From positions 248,001 through 312,000 of the forward strand of contig JACPVR010000004.1 in NCBI GenBank assembly GCA_016197405.1: a DNA stretch of 64,000 bases, read 5' to 3'. Positions 1 through 8,802 of this stretch are shown here, piece after piece. The notes below the pieces were generated by a model. That model worked only from the letters and a program-made list of their open reading frames with translations. It was not told where the DNA came from and did no database searches. The first letter of the stretch is position 1, and each line of letters starts with the position of its first letter. Source of the DNA: Mycobacterium sp. (GTDB lineage: Bacteria; Actinomycetota; Actinomycetes; Mycobacteriales; Mycobacteriaceae). A program made the translations under genes and the position numbers.

Positions 1-1219
1 AATGGGAGAAGGCGGTGCTCAACGGCACTGTGCCCAGATCGAATTCGTCCTCGTTGGGGATCGTCCGGTTCTCGATCGTGATGCGGCCGGGGCACTGCAC
101 GGGGGTTTCGGGCGTGACCAGTCCGGCCTGCATGGCCGCAGCGGTGGTGATGGTCTTGAACGTCGAGCCCGGCGGATACAGCCCGGTCAGCGATATCGGC
201 CCCTGGGCGTCGGCGGCCTGGTTCTGCGCGACCGCGAGGATGCCACCGGTCGACGGCGCGATCGCCACCAGGACAGCCGGTCGTTGTTCGGCGGCAACCG
301 CCTGCTGGGCGAGCAGTTGGAGCCTGATATCGATGGTGGTCCGCAGCGGCGCGGTGTCACCCGGTGGTGTGGATGCCAGTTCCTCGGTGGGCGTGCCGGA
401 TTTGTCGACCAGATCGACCGACCAACCGGCGCTCGCGTCGATTGCCTTCTGCCACAGTGGTTCCAGGCCCGGCAGCAACGGTGAGGACAGCGCGGGGTCG
501 GCGGTCAGCAGCGCGCCCTGCTTGGCGACTGTCACCCCTGGTGTGGCGGCGAGTTGGTCGGCAACCGGGTCGAGGTCGGGTTCGCGCAGCCGGATCACCG
601 TGACGGAGTCGTCGCCGGTGGTGTCGAATTGGTGCTGGATGGATTCGGCGGTGATGCCAAAGGACTGCAATAAAGCGGCCAGGGCGTCCGCGGAGGTGCG
701 GTGATCCCGGTTCAGGTTGACCACCCCGACGGTCTGCCAGTTCATCAGCGGCTGACCGTCTCGGTCGGTGACCGGTGTCATGAAGAACTTGTCGTCGCTG
801 TACTGGAAAGTGGTGTCGCCGGTCAGCTTGGGGTGCAAGACAGTGGGTGACCATTGCACCAACCAGTGATCGCCGGCCTTGGTCGCCGATGCGGTGGATT
901 CGTAACGCAATTCACGACCCGGACCGAACGACCAGCTGTAGGTGAGCGTGGCTTTCGGCGCGTCCGCGGCATCCGATGGCTCGCCGGGTGTGACGTCGAC
1001 GGTGGCGGCCTTGCCCATACCGTCGAACATCGCGGTGATGACGGGTGTCGCCGCCTGGGCGTCGGTGGTGTGTGCCGCTGCGGCCGTGGCGTCCTTGTCG
1101 TGCAGCGCCGCGGCGAATGCCGCGAAGGCGTCCCCGGGTTTGTCGGAGAACCACGAGCAACCCGTCGATCCGACGAACAAGACACCGACCAACAGCAGCG
1201 CGCGCAGACGTGAGTTCAT
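1..1219 (-). CDS. Penicillin-binding lipoprotein (D,D-transpeptidase), 3' end cut by the window
   Basis: About 406 N-terminal residues are visible from ATG 1219; the rest lies outside the window. The order is a signal peptide ending in a lipobox-like STG-C (Cys21), an NTF2-like MecA-N type domain (about 25-140), a dimerisation linker, and the start of the transpeptidase domain with the catalytic SxxK box in GSTFK (Ser352-Lys355). The SxN and KTG boxes would be in the missing part. By family it cross-links peptidoglycan at the outer face of the membrane as a class B-like PBP, similar to M. tuberculosis Rv2864c. It lies 58 bases downstream of the permease on the same strand, so it could be last in that operon or have its own promoter. 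Assignment rests on the SxxK context and domain order. Confidence 0.85.
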   Translation of the reverse strand, partial: MNSRLRALLLVGVLFVGSTGCSWFSDKPGDAFAAFAAALHDKDATAAAAHTTDAQAATPVITAMFDGMGKAATVDVTPGEPSDAADAPKATLTYSWSFGPGRELRYESTASATKAGDHWLVQWSPTVLHPKLTGDTTFQYSDDKFFMTPVTDRDGQPLMNWQTVGVVNLNRDHRTSADALAALLQSFGITAESIQHQFDTTGDDSVTVIRLREPDLDPVADQLAATPGVTVAKQGALLTADPALSSPLLPGLEPLWQKAIDASAGWSVDLVDKSGTPTEELASTPPGDTAPLRTTIDIRLQLLAQQAVAAEQRPAVLVAIAPSTGGILAVAQNQAADAQGPISLTGLYPPGSTFKTITTAAAMQAGLVTPETPVQCPGRITIENRTIPNEDEFDLGTVPLSTAFSH

Positions 1220-1247
1220 ATCGCAATCGAGCTAAACACGGTGTGGT

Positions 1248-1271
1248 CGACCCCGGCGGTATTAGGGGTCG
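1248..1271 (-). terminator. Hairpin between permease and PBP genes
   Basis: Arms CGACCCC and GGGGTCG (7 bp, perfect) flank a 10-base loop in the 58-base gap between the permease stop and the PBP start. There is no T-tract, as is common in mycobacteria. It could be an attenuator or terminator; no functional evidence. Confidence 0.3.
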
Positions 1272-1277
1272 TGTGTC

Positions 1278-2561
1278 TCACCAGATGCCGAACACCCGCA
1301 CACCGGCCCACAGCGCCAGCACCGCCAGTATGAGCGAGGCCGGGACGGTGAGAAGTCCGATAACGGTGAATTCGCCCGCGTTGGTGCCAATACCGTTGCT
1401 GCTCAAGACCCGACGCCACAGCAGGTTGGACAGTGACCCGACGTAGGTCAGGTTGGGCCCGATGTTGACCCCGATCAGTACCGCCAGGATCGCGGCGGGC
1501 CCCGCCACGGCAGCCAGCGGCAGCAACACCAGCACGGCGGGCAGATTGTTGACCACGTTCGCCAGCACCGCGGCGATGACCGCGATCCCCAGCAGGGCCG
1601 CCAGACCGGTGCCGTCCGGGACGATCCGGTGCATCCAGTCCTGCAGACCGTTGACCATGACGGCCTGCACCACCACGCCGAGAGCCAGCACGAAGATCAG
1701 GAATGTCAGATGCACCGACCGGAACAGGCCGACGACGGTGCTGGTGCGCCGCAACAGTCCGCGGGCCGCCAGCACCAGAGCGCCCGCGGCCGCAGCCCAT
1801 ACCGGCTCCACCCCGAGAACCGACGTCACCGCGAAACCGGCCAGGGTCAGGCCCAGGACGACCAGCACGAAGCGTGGCAGCGCGGGCGCGACGATATCGG
1901 CGGTCGCGGGCACCGGTGCCAGGTCCCGCGCGAAGTACTTCCGGAAAACCAGGTATTCGGCGGCGATGGCGACAAGCCATGGCGCCGCCATCAACACGGT
2001 GAACCCGGTGAAACTCAACCCGGCCGCGGCGGCGGTGGCGAATGCCAGCAGGTTCGTCAGGTTGGACACCGGCAGCAGCAGCGACGCAGTGTTCGACAGG
2101 TGGGCTGTCGCGTAGGCGTGCGGACGCACCGGGACGCTCAACGTGCGGGCGGTCGACAGCACCACCGGCGTCAGCAGCACGATCGTGGCGTCCAGTGACA
2201 GCACCGCCGTCGTCACCGCGGCGATGACGAAGACCCTGCGCAGCAGCGCCGCCGGGTTGCCGTCGCTGGTTCGGGCCGTGATGGCCCCCAGCGCGTCGAA
2301 GAGGCCCTCGTCATCGCAGAGCTTGGCCAGTACCAGCACCGCGGCCAGGAAGGCCACCACCGGCAGCAGGCGGGCCGCTTCGGCCCACGCGTCCGGCAGT
2401 GAGATCGCGCCGACCGCCACCAGGATCGCGGCGGCAGGCACCGCGGCGACGGCCTCCGGCCAGCCCTCGGGATGTGCGACGGCGAAGACCAGCACGACGG
2501 CAAGCAGCGCCAACGAAAGTACCAATGTGAAGGTCAAGCCCAGGGATCCTCGCGTCGCCAC
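1278..2561 (-). CDS. ArsB/NhaD-type (ion transporter superfamily) permease
   Basis: A 427-residue polytopic membrane protein with about ten hydrophobic segments across its full length. It resembles the ArsB/SLC13-like permeases of the ion transporter superfamily. A C-terminal half rich in Asn/Pro near helix breaks ([20 protein letters not shown]) fits the anion-binding region of that family. Substrate (arsenite, a dicarboxylate or Na+/H+) cannot be told from sequence, and no arsR or arsC is nearby. GTG 2561 gives the longest form, overlapping the upstream gene by 28 bases. TTG 2537 would overlap its stop in a TTGA and give 419 residues, which is equally plausible. It is probably translated with the metallo-beta-lactamase-fold gene. 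Confidence 0.75.
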   Translation of the reverse strand: MATRGSLGLTFTLVLSLALLAVVLVFAVAHPEGWPEAVAAVPAAAILVAVGAISLPDAWAEAARLLPVVAFLAAVLVLAKLCDDEGLFDALGAITARTSDGNPAALLRRVFVIAAVTTAVLSLDATIVLLTPVVLSTARTLSVPVRPHAYATAHLSNTASLLLPVSNLTNLLAFATAAAAGLSFTGFTVLMAAPWLVAIAAEYLVFRKYFARDLAPVPATADIVAPALPRFVLVVLGLTLAGFAVTSVLGVEPVWAAAAGALVLAARGLLRRTSTVVGLFRSVHLTFLIFVLALGVVVQAVMVNGLQDWMHRIVPDGTGLAALLGIAVIAAVLANVVNNLPAVLVLLPLAAVAGPAAILAVLIGVNIGPNLTYVGSLSNLLWRRVLSSNGIGTNAGEFTVIGLLTVPASLILAVLALWAGVRVFGIW

Positions 2562-3454
2562 ACCGTGGGCAGCTGCAGGGTCACACCGTCGCGTTCGGCC
2601 AATGCGCGCAGCACCCGCATCGAGAAGTCGAGGTCGTCACCGGCGAACGGTAACGCGCGCAACGGCTCCGACAACGGCCGGAAGAAATCGTCCCAGTGGA
2701 TCCCGATGACGGTTCGGGCGCCGACGGCCAGCACCGTCTCGGCCCAGTACTCCTGGAGATAGCGCTCGGTCTGCAGCCCCAGCTGTCCCAACCCCAGATA
2801 GGCGACCTCGGCGCGGTATCCGTTCAGCACGCCGGGGACATACCCGGCACTGCCCTGGATCAAGCAGCGCCGGTCGGTGGGTCGGTGCCACACCAGCACC
2901 GACCACGCCTCGCCGCACCGGTAGGCCGACGTCCGCACCGGCGGCCGGACGGGTTCGGTGATGGCACCCGGATAGCGGTCGGGTGGGCAATGGTGCGAAT
3001 CGACGAGGGTCAGCGACCACGGACCGAATTCGACGGGCTGCCCGGATGTCACGACGGCGATCTGGTCAGCCGGTAGCGGGTGACCGCGCCCGATGTTGGC
3101 GGTCGATTCGCCGCCCACCAGCACCGCACCGGTGCGTTCGGCGACCAGCGCGGAATCGAGGGCATGGTCGAAATGGGTGTGGACGCAGGCCACGGCAGCC
3201 AGTTTGTCGACACCGGCGCGGGTGAGGCAGCCCTCCACCCGGGCCGGTGACGGGGCGATGCTGCCCACGGCGACCCGGCCCAGCGGCGGGCGGGAGAAGA
3301 ACCCGTCGGTCATGACTGCCGATTCCCCGTCGTCGAGCAGCAGCGTCGAAACGCCCAGCCAGGTGACCGAGAGCAGGGCGTCCTCGGCGGCGACGGGTAC
3401 GGTGAACAGCCCGCGGTAGCGAGCCAGATCGGGGCGGCCGGCCTTGAGTCGCAT
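2534..3454 (-). CDS. Metallo-beta-lactamase-fold hydrolase
   Basis: A 306-residue cytoplasmic protein with the zinc motif HTHFDHA at residues 92-98. Further His/Asp residues follow, including DSHHCPPD near 170 and a C-terminal GIHWDDF. It resembles the UlaG/RomA-like branch of the MBL superfamily (hydrolases of phosphoesters, lactones or amides); the substrate is unknown. The start is ATG 3454, whose A overlaps the TGA of pxpA (TGATG), indicating translational coupling. A longer reading frame continues to 4066, but it runs antiparallel inside pxpA coding sequence and is not credible. Its link to an oxoprolinase subunit suggests a role in amide or cyclic-amide metabolism, but that is inference. 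Confidence 0.8.
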   Translation of the reverse strand: MRLKAGRPDLARYRGLFTVPVAAEDALLSVTWLGVSTLLLDDGESAVMTDGFFSRPPLGRVAVGSIAPSPARVEGCLTRAGVDKLAAVACVHTHFDHALDSALVAERTGAVLVGGESTANIGRGHPLPADQIAVVTSGQPVEFGPWSLTLVDSHHCPPDRYPGAITEPVRPPVRTSAYRCGEAWSVLVWHRPTDRRCLIQGSAGYVPGVLNGYRAEVAYLGLGQLGLQTERYLQEYWAETVLAVGARTVIGIHWDDFFRPLSEPLRALPFAGDDLDFSMRVLRALAERDGVTLQLPTVWRREDPWA

Positions 3455-4221
3455 CAGATGAAGGCCTCCAGGGTTATGCCCGCGGACCTGAGCCGTGCGG
3501 CGACGGCGGCGGCGATCTCGGTGGCACCGGGTGAATCGCCGTGTACGCAAACCGATTCCACCGTCACCGCGATATCGCTGCCGTCGACGGCCTCGACCCG
3601 GCCGGCCTGCACCAGCCGTAGCACCCGCTCGGCGATCTGCGACGGATCGTGCAGTACTGCGCCCGGTTCGCGCCGCGAAACCAAAGTGCCGTCGGCCAGG
3701 TAGGCGCGATCGGCGAACGCCTCGGCTACGGTGCGCAGGCCCAATGCGCTTGCCGCGCGAAAGAATTCCGAACCGGCCAGGCCCAGTACCGGCAGTGCGG
3801 GATCGACGGCGTGTACGGCGGCGGCGACCGCCTGCGCCTGCTCGGGGTGGGCGACGATGGTGTTGTACAGCGCACCATGGGGTTTGACGTAGCTCACCGC
3901 GGTGCCCGCGGCCGTGGCCAGTCCCTGCAGGGCGCCGATCTGGTAGATCACATCGGCCATCAGGTCCTCGCCGGCCATATCGATGAATCGTCGCCCGAAC
4001 CCGGCGAGGTCGCGATAGCCGACCTGCGCCCCGATCCGTACTCCTCGCCCTGCGGCGCCCCGACATACGGCCAGCAGGCCCGCCGGGTCACCGCCGTGAA
4101 AACCGCAGGCGATGTTGGCGCTGGTGACGATGCCGAGCATGGCGTCGTCGTCACCGAGCCGCCACACCCCGAAACCCTCGCCGAGGTCGGCGTTGAGGTC
4201 GACGGTCGCTGTGCCGGGCAT
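3454..4221 (-). CDS. pxpA: LamB/YcsF family protein, 5-oxoprolinase subunit A
   Basis: A 255-residue protein of the LamB/YcsF family. It opens with the conserved [11 protein letters not shown] near residue 8, then ACGFHGGDP (about 38-46), KPHGALYN (about 113-120) and HGDSPGA near the C-terminus. Family members act with PxpB/PxpC to hydrolyse 5-oxoproline to glutamate. PxpB and PxpC are not adjacent here, so the partner subunits must be elsewhere or the activity differs. It is the first gene of a minus-strand operon and diverges from the zinc transporter; the 73-base intergenic region holds the Zur-type box. Length matches the family. Confidence 0.88.
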   Translation of the reverse strand: MPGTATVDLNADLGEGFGVWRLGDDDAMLGIVTSANIACGFHGGDPAGLLAVCRGAAGRGVRIGAQVGYRDLAGFGRRFIDMAGEDLMADVIYQIGALQGLATAAGTAVSYVKPHGALYNTIVAHPEQAQAVAAAVHAVDPALPVLGLAGSEFFRAASALGLRTVAEAFADRAYLADGTLVSRREPGAVLHDPSQIAERVLRLVQAGRVEAVDGSDIAVTVESVCVHGDSPGATEIAAAVAARLRSAGITLEAFI

Positions 4222-4269
4222 GGAATGAGCCTAGGGGTGGTAGCTGGGAGCCCCCGAATGTACTCGTTT

Positions 4270-4288
4270 AATGAAAACGGTTATCATT
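4270..4288. promoter_or_regulatory. Zur (FurB)-type operator
   Basis: AATGAAAACGGTTATCATT is a near-perfect palindrome (its reverse complement differs only at three central or near-central positions). It has the form of actinobacterial Zur boxes. It directly precedes znuA, a typical zinc-repressed gene. It overlaps an in-frame ATG at 4271 that therefore should not be taken as the start. A TATCAT at 4282-4287 inside the box could be a -10 element for a transcript beginning at or near 4295. Confidence 0.75.
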
Positions 4289-4294
4289 ACCGCT

Positions 4295-5257
4295 ATGCTT
4301 CAATCGTCACTGACCGCTGCGCGCCGCGGAACCGCCACGGCCGCCCTGCTCGCCACCGCCGTGCTGCTGGCTTCCTGCTCGTCGAACTCCGACGACGCGT
4401 CGGCCCCCGCCGCCACGGGCGACTGCCCGGTGGCCCCCGTCGACGTGGTGGTCAGTGTCGACCAGTGGGGTGACATCGTCTCCGAGCTCGGTGGTGCCTG
4501 CGCCAAGGTCAGCACGCTGCTGGCCGGCTCGTCGGTGGACCCGCACGACTACGAACCGACGCCCGCCGACGCGGCGACTTTCTCCGGCGCCCAGCTGGTC
4601 GTGATCAACGGCGGCCACTACGACGAGTGGGCCGCCAAACTCGCGGCGTCGTCGGCACCGGCGGCGCCCGTGCTCAGCGCCGTCGACCTCGGCGCCGGCG
4701 GTCAGGCTCACGATCATGACCACGAGCAGAACCCGCATGTCTGGTACGACCCGGCCACCGTGACCGCGGTCGCCGACGCCGTCACCGCCGAACTGCAGAA
4801 GCTGTCTCCCGGCGCAGCCGGCTACTTCACCGAGCGGCGCACCGCTTTCACCGCCGCGATACAGCCCTATGCGGAACTGATCGGCAAGCTCAAGGCCGCC
4901 GCCACCGGGAAGACCTATGCGGCCACCGAGAGCGTCTTCGATCTCACCGCCCAGGCGATCGGACTCGTCGACAAGACTCCGGCGGGCTTCGCGGCCGCTG
5001 CTGCCAACGAGACCGATCCGGCCCCGGCCGACCTCGACGCCTTCCTGCGTTTGCTCGACGACAAGGGCGTCGACGTGCTGATCTACAACACCCAGACCGA
5101 GGGCACGGTGCCGGAACAGGTGCGTGCCGCCGCCGAGGCGGCCGGTGTCCCGGTGGTCAACGTGACCGAAACGGTGGCGCCGGGCGCGAAATCGTTCGAG
5201 GCTTGGCAGGTGGACCAACTCACTGCACTGGCCAAGGCGCTCGGTGTCTCGCCCTGA
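4295..5257 (+). CDS. znuA: Zinc/manganese ABC transporter substrate-binding lipoprotein
   Basis: A 320-residue ZnuA-type cluster A-I binding protein, anchored outside the membrane. The signal peptide ends in the lipobox LLASC (Cys28). Metal-site candidates are the His of DPHDYEPTP, a short His-rich loop (HDHDHE, about 150), the His of NPHVWYDP, the Glu of ATESVFD and the Asp of NETDPAPAD. An in-frame ATG at 4271 lies inside the Zur palindrome and would add eight residues before a good signal peptide; ATG 4295 is therefore chosen, possibly leaderless. The ATPase gene overlaps its 3' end by 14 bases. Zinc is favoured over manganese because of the operator and His loop. Confidence 0.9.
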   Translation: MLQSSLTAARRGTATAALLATAVLLASCSSNSDDASAPAATGDCPVAPVDVVVSVDQWGDIVSELGGACAKVSTLLAGSSVDPHDYEPTPADAATFSGAQLVVINGGHYDEWAAKLAASSAPAAPVLSAVDLGAGGQAHDHDHEQNPHVWYDPATVTAVADAVTAELQKLSPGAAGYFTERRTAFTAAIQPYAELIGKLKAAATGKTYAATESVFDLTAQAIGLVDKTPAGFAAAAANETDPAPADLDAFLRLLDDKGVDVLIYNTQTEGTVPEQVRAAAEAAGVPVVNVTETVAPGAKSFEAWQVDQLTALAKALGVSP

Positions 5258-6035
5258 CCGCCCCGCCGAACCGGCCGAACCCGCGCTCGTATTCGATGAT
5301 GTCAGCGTGGTGCGCGGCGGCCGGCTGATCTGGTCGGAGGGCACCTTCGAGGTACCGGCCGGCGGTGTCACGGCGGTCATCGGTTCCAACGGTTCCGGTA
5401 AGACGACGCTGCTGCAGGTCGTTCTCGGCCTGCTCCCGGTGGCCTCCGGTGTGGTCCGGGTCCTGGGGCAACCGGCGGGGGAGGCCACCGACTCGATCGG
5501 TTATGTGCCACAGAACTACGCCGCCGCGGCCGGCAACGCCATCCGGGCCTGTGATGCGGTGCTGCTCGGGTTGACCGGTAGCCGGTGGGGTTTCGGCCGG
5601 GCCAGCGCCGACGAGCGCCGCAGCGTCGCCGAGATTCTCACCGCGGTGGGCGCCGACGGATTCGCCACTCGGCGGCTCTCGCAGTTGTCCGGCGGCCAGC
5701 GCCAACGGGTGGCGATCGCCGAGGCACTCGTCGGCAAACCCAAACTGCTGATCCTCGACGAACCGCTGACCGCGCTCGATCTGCGCAACCAGCGCGAGAT
5801 CGTCACGCTGCTGGCCCGGATACGCCAGGACTTCGGTGTCACCATCCTGGTCGTGGCCCACGACCTCAACCCGCTGCTGGGTGTGCTCGACAGTGCCATC
5901 TATCTGCTCGACGGGCATGCCCACTTCGACACCATGGACGAGGTCGTCGACGAACACCTGCTCAGTCATCTCTACGGCACGTCGATTCAGGTGGTGCACA
6001 CCCCGCAGGGTGAGCTCTACATGCGGAGCGTCTGA
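5244..6035 (+). CDS. znuC: Zinc ABC transporter ATP-binding protein
   Basis: A 263-residue ABC ATPase. Walker A is GSNGSGKT, the Q-loop is VPQNY, the signature is LSGGQRQR, Walker B is LLILDEP and the H-loop is VVAHD. It powers uptake of the metal captured by the neighbouring lipoprotein. GTG 5244 starts inside the znuA 3' end, and the TGA overlaps the ATG of the permease gene (TGATG), so the three genes are translationally coupled. An N-terminal extension of about 12 residues rich in Pro/Ala precedes the first beta strand. Confidence 0.9.
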   Translation: MSRPDRPAEPAEPALVFDDVSVVRGGRLIWSEGTFEVPAGGVTAVIGSNGSGKTTLLQVVLGLLPVASGVVRVLGQPAGEATDSIGYVPQNYAAAAGNAIRACDAVLLGLTGSRWGFGRASADERRSVAEILTAVGADGFATRRLSQLSGGQRQRVAIAEALVGKPKLLILDEPLTALDLRNQREIVTLLARIRQDFGVTILVVAHDLNPLLGVLDSAIYLLDGHAHFDTMDEVVDEHLLSHLYGTSIQVVHTPQGELYMRSV

Positions 6036-6940
6036 TGCGCACCACCGTGTTGGCCATTGGTTACCAGGACAATTGGCTGCAGGTCCTGACATCGGCATTC
6101 ATGCGCAACGCTCTGCTGGGCGGCACCCTGGTTGCGCTGGCTGCCGGTCTGATCGGCTACTTCATCGTGGTGCGAAACAGCGCTTTTGCGGCACATGCGT
6201 TGGCGCACATCGGTTTTCCCGGTGCCACGGGAGCGGTACTGCTCGGTCTGCCGGTCACCGTCGGCCTGGCGACGTTCTGCATAGGCGGAGCGCTGGTGAT
6301 CGGGGCGCTGGGAAAGCGCGCCGATGAACGCGAAGTCGCCACCGGCACAGTGCTTGCCGCGGCGACGGGCCTCGGGCTGTTCTTCTCGTCGATGGCCACC
6401 CGCAGCAGCAGTACGGTCACCAATGTCCTGTTCGGCAACCTGCTGGCGGTCACCCACGAGCAGCTGGTGACCTTCGCCGTCGCCGTGGCGGTACTGGCGG
6501 CCGTGATCGCATTCGTCTACCGCCCGTTGCTGTTCGCCTCGGTCAACCCCGCGGTGGCCGAGGCCAGGGGCGTGCCGGTCCGGGTGCTGTCGGTGATCTT
6601 CATGGCGCTGCTCGGGCTGGCCGTCACGATGGCGGTTCAGGCCGTCGGAACCCTGTTGCTCTTCGCCCTGGTGGTCACGCCCGCCGCGACGGCGATCATG
6701 CTGACGCCGCGACCCGGCTCGGCGATGGCCACCTCGACAGCGCTGTCGGTTTTCGCGGTGTGGGCGGGACTGGCCGTGTCGGCGATGTTCAATCTGCCGC
6801 CGAGCTTCGTCATCGTGACGATCGTCAGCCTGATCTGGCTGGTGGTATGGCTCGTCGCGCAGCGCACCGGGGCCGATCGGCGGACGCCGGTTGCGGCACA
6901 CGGGGCCGGGGCCGGCGACCCCGCGCACCGCATCGGCTAG
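6035..6940 (+). CDS. znuB: Zinc ABC transporter permease
   Basis: A 301-residue ABC-3 family permease with about eight or nine hydrophobic helices. It contains the family region around AHALAHIGFPGATGA near residue 50, followed by hydrophobic repeats. It forms the membrane channel for the ZnuA/ZnuC system. The first ATG overlaps the znuC stop. Its stop is 11 bases before the LacI-type gene, so that regulator may be cotranscribed. Confidence 0.9.
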   Translation: MRTTVLAIGYQDNWLQVLTSAFMRNALLGGTLVALAAGLIGYFIVVRNSAFAAHALAHIGFPGATGAVLLGLPVTVGLATFCIGGALVIGALGKRADEREVATGTVLAAATGLGLFFSSMATRSSSTVTNVLFGNLLAVTHEQLVTFAVAVAVLAAVIAFVYRPLLFASVNPAVAEARGVPVRVLSVIFMALLGLAVTMAVQAVGTLLLFALVVTPAATAIMLTPRPGSAMATSTALSVFAVWAGLAVSAMFNLPPSFVIVTIVSLIWLVVWLVAQRTGADRRTPVAAHGAGAGDPAHRIG

Positions 6941-6951
6941 CGTCACAGAGC

Positions 6952-8052
6952 ATGTCCAGAAGTCCGACGCCGCGGCGGCGGGCGACGCTCGCCTCGTTGG
7001 CCGCCGAACTGGAGGTCTCGCGCACCACGATCTCCAATGCCTACAACCGTCCGGATCAGCTGTCCTCTGATCTGCGCGAGCGGATCTTCGCCACCGCCAA
7101 ACGGCTCGGCTACTCCGGTCCGGACCCGGTGGCACGGTCGTTGCGCACCCGTCGGGCGGGCGCGGTGGGCCTGGTCATCACCGAGCCGCTGACCTATTCG
7201 TTCAGCGATCCCGCGGCGCTGAATTTCGTCGCGGGGCTCGCCGAATCCTGCGAGGACGTCGGGCAGGGCCTGCTGCTGGTCGCGACGGGACCGGGCCGCA
7301 GCCCTGACGAGGGCAGCAGTGCAGTGCTCTCTGCCGGTGTGGATGGTTTCGTGGTGTACGCCGCTGCCGACGACGATCCCTACCTGCAGCTGGTGCTCCA
7401 GCGCCAACTGCCGGTTGTGATAGTCGACCAGCCTGCCGGTGTGGCCGGGGCGTCGCGGGTCGGTATCGACGACCGTGCGGCGATGCGCGAGCTGGCCGAC
7501 TACGTCATCGGTCTGGGCCATCGCGAGATCGGGCTGCTGACGATGCGGCTGGGCGACAAGCCCGGTCCCGACGAGCCGACGGCCGCGATCGCCGACGCGC
7601 AGCGCGTGCGCGCGACCCCGTTCCGGGTGCAGGGCGACCGCATCGGCGGCGTCAGTGACGCCATGACGGCCGCCGGTCTGGACCCCGGCCAGCTGACCAT
7701 CGTGGAGAGTTCCGAACACGGCCCGGAATCCGGTGGTGCGGCAGCCGAACTGGCGTTGGCCACCAATCCGCGGATCACCGCGCTCATGTGCACCGCCGAT
7801 GTACTGGCGATCTCGGCGATGGACTATCTGCGGGCGCGCGGCATCTATGTGCCGGGCCAGATGACGGTGACGGGTTTCGACGGTATTCCCGAGGCCACCA
7901 GGCGGGGTTTGACCACCGTTGCCCAGGACAGCCTGGAGAAGGGGCGCCGCGCCGGCCGCCTGCTGCACAACCCGCCGCGTTCGGGCCTGCCGAGCACCGA
8001 GATCCTGCCCACCGAATTGGTCCGCGGTCGCACCAGCGGTCCGCCGGCCTAG
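6952..8052 (+). CDS. LacI-family transcriptional regulator (Rv3575c-like)
   Basis: A 366-residue repressor. A LacI helix-turn-helix at about residues 11-35 (LAAELEVSRTTISNAYNRP) is followed by a periplasmic-binding-protein-like effector domain to the C-terminus. The start is ATG 6952; a longer reading frame reaching back to 6760 overlaps znuB and is rejected. It converges with otsB, overlapping four bases. The M. tuberculosis orthologue Rv3575c also neighbours kstR. The effector is unknown; sugars or nucleosides are usual for the family. No obvious LacI operator was recognised nearby. Confidence 0.88.
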   Translation: MSRSPTPRRRATLASLAAELEVSRTTISNAYNRPDQLSSDLRERIFATAKRLGYSGPDPVARSLRTRRAGAVGLVITEPLTYSFSDPAALNFVAGLAESCEDVGQGLLLVATGPGRSPDEGSSAVLSAGVDGFVVYAAADDDPYLQLVLQRQLPVVIVDQPAGVAGASRVGIDDRAAMRELADYVIGLGHREIGLLTMRLGDKPGPDEPTAAIADAQRVRATPFRVQGDRIGGVSDAMTAAGLDPGQLTIVESSEHGPESGGAAAELALATNPRITALMCTADVLAISAMDYLRARGIYVPGQMTVTGFDGIPEATRRGLTTVAQDSLEKGRRAGRLLHNPPRSGLPSTEILPTELVRGRTSGPPA

Positions 8053-8801
8053 CGGTTACGCCGCTGGGCCAGCAGCAGTTCCAGCGCGGTGGCGACGTCG
8101 TCGGGGGAGTCCACTCGATAGGCCGCCAAGGTCTCACCAGGTCCGACCTTGACCCCGACGTCGGCGCCGCGCATCCGCCGAAACGCCTTCTCGTCGGTGA
8201 CGTCGTCGCCGAAATAGACCACGGCGGAACAGTTTTCGCGCTGCCGAAGGATGTCGAGGGCTTCGCCCTTGTCGGTGCTGATGACGGCGTACTCCATGAC
8301 CGCTTTACCCTCGGTCAGTTCGGCCTGCCAGCCCGCCGAGGCGGTGCGGGCCGCGGCGCAGGCCGCCGCGGCGTCATCGGGTTGCGCGTTGCGTACGTGC
8401 AGGGCGACGCTGGCCGGTTTCGTCTCGACCGTGGCACCGGGGTGGGCAGCGGCGATATCGGACAACGTCGCAGTGATCTCCGCCAGCAGGGCGGTGTCGA
8501 TCTCCTGGGTGAAGCCGGCCGAGGATTCCGCCCCGTGACTGCCGATCAGATGGATCGTGGCGGGAGCAGAGGAAAGTGCGGCGAGGTCGGTGACCGAGCG
8601 GCCCGAGACCAGCGCCACCACGGTGTCGGTGACATCGGCCAGCTCGGTCAGCGCGGCAGCGGCCGCGGGCAGCGGTCGGGCGTCGGCGGGCCGGTTCACG
8701 ATCGGAGCCAGGGTGCCGTCGAAGTCGGAGGCCACCAGGATCCGGGGGAGGCGCGCGACCTCGGTCAGGGCGTGTCGCAGGTCGGCGGGCAGGTCGGTCA
8801 C
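8049..8801 (-). CDS. otsB: Trehalose-6-phosphate phosphatase
   Basis: A 250-residue HAD-superfamily trehalose phosphatase. The nucleophile motif is DFDGTLAPI near residue 26, followed by VSGRS (motif II), a lysine-containing motif III and a C-terminal GDDVTDE (motif IV). It dephosphorylates trehalose-6-phosphate to trehalose in the OtsA-OtsB route. GTG 8801 begins one base after the kstR stop, so it is probably read from the kstR transcript. I do not recall this neighbour in M. tuberculosis, where otsB2 lies elsewhere. The single-domain size is that of classic OtsB rather than long OtsB1 forms. Confidence 0.88.
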   Translation of the reverse strand: MTDLPADLRHALTEVARLPRILVASDFDGTLAPIVNRPADARPLPAAAAALTELADVTDTVVALVSGRSVTDLAALSSAPATIHLIGSHGAESSAGFTQEIDTALLAEITATLSDIAAAHPGATVETKPASVALHVRNAQPDDAAAACAAARTASAGWQAELTEGKAVMEYAVISTDKGEALDILRQRENCSAVVYFGDDVTDEKAFRRMRGADVGVKVGPGETLAAYRVDSPDDVATALELLLAQRRNR

Positions 8802-8802
8802 A

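Noticed and set aside
2534..4066. 510-residue minus-strand frame
   Set aside because: Its first 200 or so residues are Arg-rich antiparallel noise across pxpA; only the part from ATG 3454 is an MBL-fold protein.
4307..5488. 393-residue minus-strand frame opposite znuA
   Set aside because: Shadow of znuA/znuC in high-GC DNA; composition is His/Arg/Gly-rich without domains.
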